Source: Anthonomus grandis grandis (Eukaryota > Arthropoda > Insecta > Coleoptera > Curculionidae). Taken from it: a stretch of 64,000 bases of DNA. This document shows positions 24,690-36,802 of this stretch, piece by piece; within the stretch, counting starts at the first letter, position 1; every line of letters starts with the position of its first letter. The notes below the pieces were generated by a model. It saw only the letters and a list, made by a program, of their open reading frames with translations, did no database searches and was not told where the DNA came from. The translations under genes and the position numbers were made by a program. The stretch is taken from contig NC_065550.1 in assembly GCF_022605725.1 (NCBI RefSeq), positions 11,408,001-11,472,000 on the forward strand. Direction: 5' to 3'.

Positions 24690-27600
24690 ACTGTAAATTG
24701 TTTTTAAAATTTTTCTTATGAATTGTTTTAAAAAAAAATAATCATATCTCACTCTATTTCTGTTATCTTTTATTCGAATATAATTTAAATTTACTATTTC
24801 GCATATATAAGATAGCCAAATGATGTTTTTTACGGTTTGAACACAACCAGAATTAAGAAAATATAATAACTAATAGCGTTAAAGATTGTTCCGATTTAAT
24901 TTAAATTTAATTTTCAGATATAATTTGATTAAACCTAAATGATTTTTAAAAATTGTTTTATGTATTATGTTTTAAAAAAATAGTCATATCTCACTCAATT
25001 ACGGTTATCTATTATTCAAATTTATTTTAAAATTAATATTTAGGTTAACAGGATGACCCAATTGATCCTTTTTAAGTTTTGGACATAACCGGGGTTAAGA
25101 AAATAGAACAATTAATCATTATAGCATTGTCCGATTTGATTCCAATTTAATCTTTGAAGTTCATTTGATGTACTGTAAATTATTTTTAAAATTTTTCTTA
25201 TGAATTGTTTTTTAAAAAAATTATTATATCTCACTCTATTACTGTTATCTATTATTCGAATATAATTTAAATTTACTATTTCGCATATACAAGATAGCCA
25301 AATGATGTTTTTTGCGGTTTGAACACAACCAGAGTTAAGAAAATGTAACAACTAATAGGGTTGACTATTGTTCCGATTTAATTTTAATTCAATTTTTAGA
25401 TATAATTTGATTAAACCTAAACGATTTTTAAAAATTGTTTTATGTATTATGTTTTAAAAAAATAGTCATATCTCACTCAATTACGGTTATCTATTATTCA
25501 AATTTATTTTAAAATTAATATTTAGGTTATACAAGATGACCCAAATGATCCTTTTTAAGTTTTGGACATAACCAGGGTTAAGAAAGTAGAATAGTTAATC
25601 ATTATAGCATTGTCCGATTTGATTCCAATTTAATTTTTGAAGTTCATTTAATGTACTACTGTAAATTGTTTTTAAAATTTTTCTTATGAATTGTTTTAAA
25701 AAAAAATAATCATATCTCACTCTATTTCTGTTATCTTTTATTCGAATATAATTTAAATTTACTATTTCGCATATACAAGATAGCCAAATGATGTTTTTTA
25801 CGGTTTGAACACAACCAGAATTAAGAAAATATAATAACTAATAGCGTTAAAGATTGTTCCGATTTAATTTAAATTTAATTTTCAGATATAATTTGATTAA
25901 ACCTAAATGATTTTTAAAAATAGTTTTATGTATTATATTTTAAAAAAATAGTCATATCTCACTCAATTACGGTTATCTATAATTCAAATTTATTTTAAAA
26001 TTAATATTTAGGTTATACAAGATGACCCAATTGATCCTTTTTAAGTTTTGGACATAACCAGGGTTAAGAAAATAGAACAATTAATAATTATAGCATTGTC
26101 CGATTTGATTCCAATATAATTTTTGAAGTTCATTTGATGTACTGTAAATTATTTTTAAAATTTTTCTTATGAATTGTTTTTTAAAAAAATTATTATATTG
26201 CACTCTATTACTGTTATTTATTATTCGAATATAATTTACATTTACTATTTGGCATATACAAGATAGCCAAATGATGTTTTTTACGGTTTGAACACAACCA
26301 GAATTAAGAAAATATAATAACTCTTCGCGTTAACGATTGTTCCGATTTAATTTTAATTTAATTTTTAGATATAATTTGATTAACCCTAAATGATTTTTAA
26401 AAATATTTTGATGTATTGTGTTTTAAAAAAATAGTCATATCTCACTCAATTACGGTTATCTATTCAAATTTATTTTAAAATTAATATTTAGGTTATACAA
26501 GATGACCCAATTGATCCTTTTTAAGTTTTGGACATAACCAGGGTTAAGAAAATAGAACAATTAATGATTATAGCATTGTCCGATTTGATTCCAATTTAAT
26601 TTTTGAAGTTCATTTGATGTACTGTAAATTATTTTTAAAATTTTTCTTATGAACTGTTTTTAAAAAAATTATTATATCGCACTCTATTACTGTTATTTAT
26701 TATTCGAATATAATTTACATTTACTATTTGGCATATACAAGATAGCCAAATGATGTTTTTTACGGTTTGAACACAACCAGAATTAAGAAAATATAATAAT
26801 TAGTAGCGTTAAAATTTGTTCCGATTTAATTTTAATTTAATTTTTAGATATAATTTGATTAACAATAAATGATTTTTAAAAATATTTTGATGTATTGTGC
26901 TTAAAAAAAATAGTCATATCTCACTCAATTACGGTGATCTATTATTCAAATTTATTTTAAAATTAATATTTAGGTTAACAGGATGACCCAATTGCCCTTT
27001 TTAAGTTTTGGACATAACCAGGGTTAAGAAAATAGAACAATTAATCATTATAGCATTGTCCGATTTGATTCCAATTTAATCTTTGAAGTTCATTTGATGT
27101 ACTGTAAATTATTTTTAAAATATTTCTTATGAATTGTTTTTTAAAAAAATAATTATATCTCACTATAGAGTGAGTAATAGTACTGTTATCTATTATTTGA
27201 ATATAATTTAAATTTACTATTTCGCATATACAAGATAGCCGAATGATGTTTTTTGGGGTTTGAACACAACCAGAGTTAAGAAAATGTAATAACTAATAGG
27301 GTTGACTATTGTTCCGATTTAATTTTAATTCAATTTTTAGATATAATTTGATTAAACCTAAACGATTTTTAAAAATTGTTTTTTGTATTATGTTTTAGAA
27401 AAATAGTCATATTTCACTCAATTACGGTTATCTATTATTCAAATTTATTTTAAAATTAATATTTAGGTTATACAAGATGACCCAAATGATCCTTTTTAAG
27501 CTTTGGACATAACCAGGGTTAAGAAAGTAGATTAGTTAATCATTATAGCATTGTCCGATTTGATTCCAATTTAATTTTTGAAGTTCATTTAATGTACTAC

Positions 27601-30009
27601 TGTAAATTATTTTTAAAATTTTTCTTATGAAAAAATAATTATATCTCACTCTATTACTGTTATCTATTATTCCAATATATTTTAAATTTACTATTTCGCA
27701 TAGACGAGATAGCCAAATGATGTTTTTTACGGTTTGAACACAACCAGAGTTAAGAAAATATTATAACTAATAGCGCTTGCGATTCTTCCGATTCAATTTT
27801 AAATTAATTTTTAGATATAATTTGATTAACCATAAATGATTTTTAAAAATATTTTGATGTATTGTGCTTAAAATAAATAGTCATATCTCACTCAATTACG
27901 GTTATCTATAATTCAAATTGATTTTAAAATTAATATTTAGGTTATATAAGATGACCCCAATTGATCCTTTTTAAGTTTTGGACATAACCAGCGTTAAGAA
28001 AATAGAACAATTAATCATTATAGCATTATCCGATTTGATTCCAATTTAATTTTTGGAGTTCATTTAATGAACTGTAATTTATTTTTAAAATTTTTCTTAT
28101 GAATTGTTTAAAAAAAATAATCATATCTCACTGTATTACACCCTTCTATTATTCGAATATAATTTAAATTTATTATTTCGCATAGACAAGATAGCCAAAT
28201 GATGTTTTTTACGGTTTGAATACAACCAGAATTAAGAAAATATAATAACTAATAGCGTTAAAGATTGTTCCGATTTAATTTTAATTTAATTTTTAGATAT
28301 AATTTGATAAAAATGATTTTTGAACTAAATGATTTTTAAAAATATTTTGATGTATTGTGCTTAAAATAAATAGTCATATCTCACTCAATTACGGTTATCT
28401 ATAATTCAAATTGATTTTAAAATTAATATTTAGGTTATACAAGATGACCCCAATTGATCTTTTTTAAGCTTTGGACATAACCAGGGTTAGGAAAATAGAA
28501 CAATTAATGATTATAGCATTGTCCGATTTGATTCCAGTTTAATTTTTGAAATTCATTTATTGTACTACTGTAAATTAATTTTAAATTTTTTCTTATAAAT
28601 TGTTTTAAAAAAAAATAATCATATCTCACTCTATTACTGTTATCTATTATTCGAATATAATTTAAATTTACTATTTCGCATAGACAAGATAGCCAAATGA
28701 TGTTTTTTACGGATTGTACACAACCAGAATTAAGAAAATATAATAACTAATAGCGTTAAAGACTGTTCCGATTTAATTTTAATTTAATTTTTAGATATAA
28801 TTTGATTAACCCTAAATGATTTTTAAAAATATTTTGATGTATTGTGCTTAAAATAAATAGTCATATCTCACTCAATTACGGTTATCTATTATTCAAATTT
28901 ATTTTAAAATTAATATTTAGGTTAACAGGATGACCCAATTGATCCTTTTTATGTTTTGGACATAACCAGGGTTAAGAAAATAGAACAATTAATGATTATA
29001 GGATTGTCCGATTTGATTCTAATTTAATCTTTGAAGTTCATTTAATGTACTGTAAATTATTTTTAAAATTTTTCTTATGAATTGTTTAAAAAAAAAATAA
29101 TCATATCTCACTCTATTACTGTTATCTATTATTCAAATATAATTTAAATTTACTATTTCGCATAGACAAGATAGCCAAATGATGTTTTTTGCGGTTTGAA
29201 CACAACCAGAGTGAAGAAAATGTAATAACTAATAGGGTTGGCAATTGTTCCGATTTAATTTTAATTCAATTTTTAGATATAATTTGATTAAACCTAAATG
29301 ATTTTTAAAAATTGTTTTATGTATTATGTTTTAAAAAAATAGTCATATCTCACTCAATTACGGTTATCTATTATTGAAATATAATTTAAAATTATTATTT
29401 AGATTATACAAGATGGCCCAATTGATCCTTTTTAAGTTCTGGACATAACCAGCGTTAAGAAAATAGAACAATTAATCATTATAGCATTATCCGATTTGAT
29501 TCCAATTTAATTTTTGAAGTTCATTTAATGTACTGTAAATTATTTTTAAAATTTTTCTTATGAATTGTTTAAAAAAAAATAATCATATCTCACTCTATTA
29601 CACTTATCTATTATTCGAATATAATTTAAATTTATTATTTCGCATAGACAAGATAGCCAAATGATGTTTTTTACAGTTTGAATACAACCAGAATTAAGAA
29701 AATATAACTAATAGCGTTAAAGATTGTTCCGATTTAATTTTAATTTAATTTTTAGATATAATTTGATTAACCCTAAATGATTTTTAAAAATATTTTGATG
29801 TATTGTGCTTAAAAAAATAGTCATATCTCACTCAATTACGGTTATCTATAATTCAAATTTATTTTAAAATTAATATTTAGATTATACAAGATGACCCAAT
29901 TGATCCTTTTTAAGTTTTGGACATAACCAGGGTTAAGAAAATAGAACAATTAATGATTATAGCATTGTTCGATTTGATTCCAATTTAATTTTTGAAATTC
30001 ATTTATTGT
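24690..30009 (+). repeat. Higher-order block P, copy 2 (about 5.32 kb, 11 dimers)
   Basis: Nearly identical to copy 1 from about 24980 (matching about 19660) to its end. The first 0.3 kb instead resembles 20330-20590 of copy 1 (TGTAAATTGTTTTTAAAA, CTATTTCTGTTATCTTTTAT), so this copy has one dimer fewer than copy 1 and a recombinant left edge. Confidence 0.87.
27159..27185 (+). repeat. Foldback insertion in half A, copy 2
   Basis: Identical to the scar at 21836, 5323 bp downstream, as expected for block P. Confidence 0.9.
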
Positions 30010-31490
30010 ACTACTGTAAATTATTTTTAAAATTTTTCTTATGAATTGTTTTAAAAAAAAATAATCATATCTCACTCTATTACTGTTATCTATTATTCGA
30101 ATATAATTTAAATTTACTATTTCGCATATACAAGATAGCCAAATGATGTTTTTTACGGTTTGAACACAACCAGAATTAAGAAAATATAATAACTAATAGC
30201 GTTAAAGATTGTTCCGATTTAATTTAAATTTAATTTTTAGATATATTTGATTAATTCAATTTTTAGATATAATTTGATTAAACCTAAATGATTTTTAAAA
30301 ATAGTTTTATGTATTATATTTAAAAAAAATAGTCATATCTCACTCAATTACGGTTATCTATAATTCAAATTTATTTTAAAATTAATATTTAGGTTATACA
30401 AGATGACCCAATTGATCCTTTTTAAGTTTTGGACATAACCAGGGTTAAGAAAATAGAACAATTAATGATTATAGCATTGTCCGATTTGATTCCAATTTAA
30501 TTTTTGAAGTTCATTTGATGTACTGTAAATTATTTTTAAAATTTTTCTTATGAATTGTTTTTTAAAAAAATTATTATATCGCACTCTATTACTGTTATTT
30601 ATTATTCGAATATAATTTACATTTACTATTTGGCATATACAAGAAAGCCAAATGATGTTTTTTACGGTTTGAACACAACCAGAATTAAGAAAATATAATA
30701 ATTAGTAGCGTTAAAATTTGTTCCGATTTAATTTTAATTTAATTTTTAGATATAATTTGATTAAAAATAAATGATATTTAAAAATATTTTGATGTATTGT
30801 GCTTAAAAAAATAGTCATATCTCACTCAATTACGGTTATCTATTATTCAAATTTATTTTAAAATTAATATTTAGGTTAACAGGATGACCCAATTGATCCT
30901 TTTTAAGTTTTGGACATAACCGGGGTTAAGAAAATAGAACAATTAATCATTATAGCATTGTCCGATTTGATTCCAATTTAATCTTTGAAGTTCATTTGAT
31001 GTACTGTAAATTATTTTTAAAATTTTTCTTATGAATTGTTTTTTAAAAAAATTATTATATCTCACTCTATTACTGTTATCTATTATTCGAATATAATTTA
31101 AATTTACTATTTCGCATATACAAGATAGCCAAATGATGTTTTTTGCGGTTTGAACACAACCAGAGTTAAGAAAATGTAACAACTAATAGGGTTGACTATT
31201 GTTCCGATTTAATTTTAATTCAATTTTTAGATATAATTTGATTAAACCTAAACGATTTTTAAAAATTGTTTTATGTATTATGTTTTAAAAAAATAGTCAT
31301 ATCTCACTCAATTACGGTTATCTATTATTCAAATTTATTTTAAAATTAATATTTAGGTTATACAAGATGACCCAAATGATCCTTTTTAAGTTTTGGACAT
31401 AACCAGGGTTAAGAAAGTAGAATAGTTAATCATTATAGCATTGTCCGATTTGATTCCAATTTAATTTTTGAAGTTCATTTAATGTACTGT
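30010..31490 (+). repeat. Higher-order block P, copy 3 (truncated)
   Basis: Matches the first 1.5 kb of copy 1 (18.86-20.33 kb) with an offset of about 11155. It then diverges where A changes to the GAATTGTATAAAAAAA form near 31518 and enters the 2437-bp repeat. A further copy of this stretch is found at 61.95-63.85 kb. Confidence 0.83.
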
Positions 31491-32651
31491 AAATTATTTT
31501 TAAAATTTTTCTTATGAATTGTATAAAAAAAAAATAATCATATCTCACTCTATTACTGTTATCTATTATTCGAATATAATTTAAATTTACTATTTCGCAT
31601 AGACAAGATAGCCAAATGATGTTTTTTACGGATTGTACACAACCAGAATTAAGAAAATATAATAACTAATAGCGTTAAAGATTGTTCCGATTTAATTTTA
31701 ATTTAATTTTTAGATATAATTTGATTAAAAATAAATGATTTTTAAAAATATTTTGATGTATTGTGCTTAAAAAAATAGTCATATCTCACTCAATTACGGT
31801 TATCTATTATTCAAATTTATTTTAAAATTAATATTTAGGTTAACAGGATGACCCAATTGATCCTTTTTAAGTTTTGGACATAACCGGGGTTAAGAAAATA
31901 GAACAATTAATGATTATAGCATTGTCCGATTTGATTCCAATTTAATTTTTGAAGTTCATTTGATGTACTGTAAATTATTTTTAAAATTTTTCTTATGAAT
32001 TGTTTTTTAAAAAAATAATTATATCTCACTCTATTACTGTTATCTATTATTCGAATATAATTTAAATTTACTATTTCGCATATACAAGATAGCGAAATGA
32101 TGTTTTTTGCGGTTTGAACACAACCAGAGTTAAGAAAATATAATAACTAATAGGGTTGACTATTGTTCCGATTTAATTTTAATTCAATTTTTAGATATAA
32201 TTTGATTAAACCTAAACGATTTTTAAAAATTGTTTTATGTATTATGTTTTAAAAAAATAGTCATATCTCACTCAATTACGGTTATCTATTATTCAAATTT
32301 ATTTTAAAATTAATATTTAGGTTATACAAGATGACCCAAATGATCCTTTTTAAGTTTTGGACATAACCAGGGTTAAGAAAGTAGAATAGTTAATCATTAT
32401 AGCATTGTCCGATTTGATTCCAATTTAATTTTTGAAGTTCATTTAATGTACTGTAAATTATTTTTAAAATTTTTCTTATGAATTGTATAAAAAAAAAATA
32501 ATCATATCTCACTCTATTACTGTTATCTATTATTCGAATATAATTTAAATTTACTATTTCGCATAGACAAGATAGCCAAATGATGTTTTTTACGGATTGT
32601 ACACAACCAGAATTAAGAAAATATAATAACTAATAGCGTTAAAGATTGTTC
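30215..32651 (+). repeat. Five-dimer repeat R, copy 1 (2437 bp)
   Basis: Paired with 32652-35088 at an offset of exactly 2437 bp measured at two landmarks (30239 to 32676, and GCGAAATGATG at 32091 to 34528). It overlaps the truncated P copy because its left part is P-derived. It uses the GAATTGTATAAAAAAA form of A and the GATTGTACACAACC form of B. Confidence 0.88.
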
Positions 32652-35088
32652 CGATTTAATTTTAATTTAATTTTTAGATATATTTGATTAATTCAATTTT
32701 TAGATATAATTTGATTAAACCTAAATGATTTTTAAAAATAGTTTTATGTATTATATTTAAAAAAAATAGTCATATCTCACTCAATTACGGTTATCTATAA
32801 TTCAAATTTATTTTAAAATTAATATTTAGGTTATACAAGATGACCCAATTGATCCTTTTTAAGTTTTGGACATAACCAGGGTTAAGAAAATAGAACAATT
32901 AATGATTATAGCATTGTCCGATTTGATTCCAATTTAATTTTTGAAGTTCATTTGATGTACTGTAAATTATTTTTAAAATTTTTCTTATGAATTGTTTTTT
33001 AAAAAAATTATTATATCGCACTCTATTACTGTTATTTATTATTCGAATATAATTTACATTTACTATTTGGCATATACAAGAAAGCCAAATGATGTTTTTT
33101 ACGGTTTGAACACAACCAGAATTAAGAAAATATAATAATTAGTAGCGTTAAAATTTGTTCCGATTTAATTTTAATTTAATTTTTAGATATAATTTGATTA
33201 AAAATAAATGATATTTAAAAATATTTTGATGTATTGTGCTTAAAAAAATAGTCATATCTCACTCAATTACGGTTATCTATTATTCAAATTTATTTTAAAA
33301 TTAATATTTAGGTTAACAGGATGACCCAATTGATCCTTTTTAAGTTTTGGACATAACCGGGGTTAAGAAAATAGAACAATTAATCATTATAGCATTGTCC
33401 GATTTGATTCCAATTTAATCTTTGAAGTTCATTTGATGTACTGTAAATTATTTTTAAAATTTTTCTTATGAATTGTTTTTTAAAAAAATTATTATATCTC
33501 ACTCTATTACTGTTATCTATTATTCGAATATAATTTAAATTTACTATTTCGCATATACAAGATAGCCAAATGATGTTTTTTGCGGTTTGAACACAACCAG
33601 AGTTAAGAAAATGTAACAACTAATAGGGTTGACTATTGTTCCGATTTAATTTTAATTCAATTTTTAGATATAATTTGATTAAACCTAAACGATTTTTAAA
33701 AATTGTTTTATGTATTATGTTTTAAAAAAATAGTCATATCTCACTCAATTACGGTTATCTATTATTCAAATTTATTTTAAAATTAATATTTAGGTTATAC
33801 AAGATGACCCAAATGATCCTTTTTAAGTTTTGGACATAACCAGGGTTAAGAAAGTAGAATAGTTAATCATTATAGCATTGTCCGATTTGATTCCAATTTA
33901 ATTTTTGAAGTTCATTTAATGTACTGTAAATTATTTTTAAAATTTTTCTTATGAATTGTATAAAAAAAAAATAATCATATCTCACTCTATTACTGTTATC
34001 TATTATTCGAATATAATTTAAATTTACTATTTCGCATAGACAAGATAGCCAAATGATGTTTTTTACGGATTGTACACAACCAGAATTAAGAAAATATAAT
34101 AACTAATAGCGTTAAAGATTGTTCCGATTTAATTTTAATTTAATTTTTAGATATAATTTGATTAAAAATAAATGATTTTTAAAAATATTTTGATGTATTG
34201 TGCTTAAAAAAATAGTCATATCTCACTCAATTACGGTTATCTATTATTCAAATTTATTTTAAAATTAATATTTAGGTTAACAGGATGACCCAATTGATCC
34301 TTTTTAAGTTTTGGACATAACCGGGGTTAAGAAAATAGAACAATTAATGATTATAGCATTGTCCGATTTGATTCCAATTTAATTTTTGAAGTTCATTTGA
34401 TGTACTGTAAATTATTTTTAAAATTTTTCTTATGAATTGTTTTTTAAAAAAATAATTATATCTCACTCTATTACTGTTATCTATTATTCGAATATAATTT
34501 AAATTTACTATTTCGCATATACAAGATAGCGAAATGATGTTTTTTGCGGTTTGAACACAACCAGAGTTAAGAAAATATAATAACTAATAGGGTTGACTAT
34601 TGTTCCGATTTAATTTTAATTCAATTTTTAGATATAATTTGATTAAACCTAAACGATTTTTAAAAATTGTTTTATGTATTATGTTTTAAAAAAATAGTCA
34701 TATCTCACTCAATTACGGTTATCTATTATTCAAATTTATTTTAAAATTAATATTTAGGTTATACAAGATGACCCAAATGATCCTTTTTAAGTTTTGGACA
34801 TAACCAGGGTTAAGAAAGTAGAATAGTTAATCATTATAGCATTGTCCGATTTGATTCCAATTTAATTTTTGAAGTTCATTTAATGTACTGTAAATTATTT
34901 TTAAAATTTTTCTTATGAATTGTATAAAAAAAAAATAATCATATCTCACTCTATTACTGTTATCTATTATTCGAATATAATTTAAATTTACTATTTCGCA
35001 TAGACAAGATAGCCAAATGATGTTTTTTACGGATTGTACACAACCAGAATTAAGAAAATATAATAACTAATAGCGTTAAAGATTGTTC
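32652..35088 (+). repeat. Five-dimer repeat R, copy 2 (2437 bp)
   Basis: Second copy of R, apparently nearly base-for-base identical over most of its length, including the private AAGAAAGCCAAATG and GATATTTAAAAATA variants. Confidence 0.88.
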
Positions 35089-35563
35089 CGATTTAATTTT
35101 AATTTAATTTTTAGATATAATTTGATTAAAAATAAATGATTTTTAAAAATATTTTGATGTATTGTGCTTAAAAAAATAGTCATATCTCACTCAATTACGG
35201 TTATCTATTATTCAAATTTATTTTAAAATTAATATTTAGGTTAACAGGATGACCCAATTGATCCTTTTTAAGTTTTGGACATAACCGGGGTTAAGAAAAT
35301 AGAACAATTAATGATTATAGCATTGTCCGATTTGATTCCAATTTAATTTTTGAAGTTCATTTGATGTACTGTAAATTATTTTTAAAATTTTTCTTATGAA
35401 TTGTTTTTTAAAAAAATAATTATATCTCACTCTATTACTGTTATCTATTATTCGAATATAATTTAAATTTACTATTTCGCATATACAAGATAGCGAAATG
35501 ATGTTTTTTGCGGTTTGAACACAACCAGAGTTAAGAAAATATAATAACTAATAGCGTTAAAGA
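33600..35563 (+). repeat. Two-dimer subrepeat (964 bp)
   Basis: GCGAAATGATG recurs at 34528 and 35492 and the TTAAAAATAAATGA variant at about 34162 and 35126, both 964 bp apart, that is two dimers. This is the innermost level of the R structure and leads directly into the foreign insertion. Confidence 0.82.
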
Positions 35564-35643
35564 TTATTCCGATTTAATTTTAATTTAATTTTTAGATATA
35601 ATTTGATTAACCCTAAATGATTTTTAAAAATATTTTGATGTAT

Positions 35644-35822
35644 ATTTTTAAAAATCCTTCCTTTCTTACCTTCCAAGCACTTAATAGAATTAAGTGCTTG
35701 GAAGGTACGATTTCTAATAAATCTAAGCCTAGGAGAATTATTTCGGACGATTCAAGTTCCTGTTCAGATTCGGATGGAAAGAGTTATTCCAGTCATTCGA
35801 ATGGCGACAAAAGTGAAAAATT
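35644..35822 (+). other. Non-satellite insertion of about 180 bp
   Basis: Half B stops at TTTTGATGTAT and is replaced by sequence with no match to A or B on either strand until about 35823. G+C is about 35% by hand count, against about 21% in the satellite. It contains a 39-bp hairpin at its left and then an open frame rich in Ser and Asp. No target-site duplication or transposon end is evident. It is the only clearly foreign DNA in the window; its origin is unknown. Confidence 0.88.
35668..35706. repeat. Hairpin with perfect 18-bp arms in the insertion
   Basis: ACCTTCCAAGCACTTAAT, spacer AGA, then ATTAAGTGCTTGGAAGGT: two perfectly complementary 18-base arms with a 3-base loop. The right arm continues smoothly into the open frame, so the left arm may be an inverted copy made by a template switch at capture. 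A terminal repeat of a small foldback element is the alternative. Confidence 0.95.
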
Positions 35823-36000
35823 AATTATTATTTTTTTAAAAAACAATTCATAAGAAAAATTTTAAAAATAATTTACAGTACATCAAATGAACTTCAAAAA
35901 TTAAATTCAAATCAAATCGGACAATGCTATAATGATTAATTGTTCTATTTTCTTAACATTGGTTATGTCCAAAACTTAAAAAGGACCATTTGGGTCATCT
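35823..36000 (-). repeat. Inverted half-A segment next to the insertion
   Basis: Directly after the foreign sequence comes the reverse complement of half A, from its T/A run back to about position 42: ACAATTCATAAGAAAAATTT, ACAGTACATCAAATGAACTT, ATCGGACAATGCTATAATGA, TTGTTCTATTTTCTTAAC and TTGGGTCATCTT in order. It ends with TCATCATC, and forward half B resumes at AAAGATTGTTCCGATT. Unlike the Q inversions it has no adjoining palindrome, so it is an independent event. Confidence 0.92.
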
Positions 36001-36776
36001 TCATCATCAAAGATTGTTCCGATTTAATTTTAATTTAATTTTTGGATATAATTTGATTAACAATAAATGATTTTTAAAAATATTTTGATGTATTGTGCTT
36101 AAAAAAAATAGTCATATCTCACTCAATTACGGTTATCTTTTATTGAAATATCATTTAAAATTATTCTTTAGGTTATACAACATGACCCAATTGATCCTTT
36201 TTAAGTTTTGGACATAACCAGCGTTAAGAAAATAGAACAATTAATCATTATAGCATTATCCGATTTGATTCTAATTTAATTTTTGAAGTTCATTTAATGT
36301 ACTGTAAATTATTTTTAAAATTTTTCTTATGAATTGTTAAAAAAAAAAATCATATCTCACTCTATTACTGTTATCTATTATTCGAATATAATTTAAATTT
36401 ACTATTTCGCATATACAAGATAGCCAAATGATGTTTTTTGCGGGTTTGAACACAACCAGAGTGAAGAAAATGTAATGACTAATAGGGTTGGCAATTGTTC
36501 CGATTTAACTTTAATTCAATTTTTAGATATAATTTGATTAAACCTAAATGATTTTTAAAAATTGTTTTATGTATTATGTTTTAAAAAAATAGATATATCT
36601 CACTCAATTACGGTTATCTATTATTGAAATATAATTTAAAATTATTATTTAGATTATACAAGATGACCCAATTGATCCTTTTTAAGTTTTGGACATAACC
36701 AGCGTTAAGAAAATAGAACAAATAATCATTATAGCATTATCCGATTTGATTCCAATTTAATTTTTGAAGTTCATTT

Positions 36777-36802
36777 AATGTAGTACATTAAGTATTACTG
36801 TA
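36777..36802 (+). repeat. Small foldback insertion AATGTAGTACATTAAG in half A
   Basis: Normal TTTAATGTACTACTGTAAAT is changed to TTTAATGTAGTACATTAAGT followed by ATTACTG. AATGTA and TACATT flank a single G and are perfect complements, a second kind of template-switch scar. Copies near 43198 and 49979 follow the block duplication. Confidence 0.85.

Larger units (their letters stand above)
18860..24690 (+). repeat. Higher-order block P, copy 1 (about 5.83 kb, 12 dimers)
   Basis: This block recurs downstream. The private variant GATGGCCCAATTGATCC just before it is at 18258, 24091 and 29414 (steps of 5833 and 5323). Internal markers include the doubled TTTTTAGATATA..TTTGATTA at 19077, the AACAGGATGACCC form of A, a foldback insertion at 21836, and a 22-bp shortened A (CTTATGAAAAAATAATTATA) near 22305. 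The steps correspond to 12 and 11 dimers. Confidence 0.88.
35617..35853 (+). pseudogene. Chimeric open frame holding a captured Ser/Asp-rich coding fragment
   Basis: A 78-codon frame opens in half B satellite (first 9 codons), crosses the hairpin (about residues 18-30) and the foreign sequence, and ends in inverted satellite (about the last 12 codons). Only residues about 31-66 look protein-like: a basic lead-in (SNKSKPRR), then a polar acidic stretch with SDDSSSCSDSDG, SYSSHSNGDKSEK and no hydrophobic core. Such Ser/Asp-rich stretches are common in disordered parts of nuclear and DNA-binding proteins, including some transposases, but I recognise no family. The satellite-derived start and stop argue that the whole frame is accidental and that this is at most a piece of an exon caught in the array. 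Confidence 0.5.

Noticed and set aside
35617..35853. An intact small protein gene.
   Set aside because: Start and stop both come from satellite, the frame crosses a perfect hairpin, and only its middle is protein-like; it is better read as a captured fragment.
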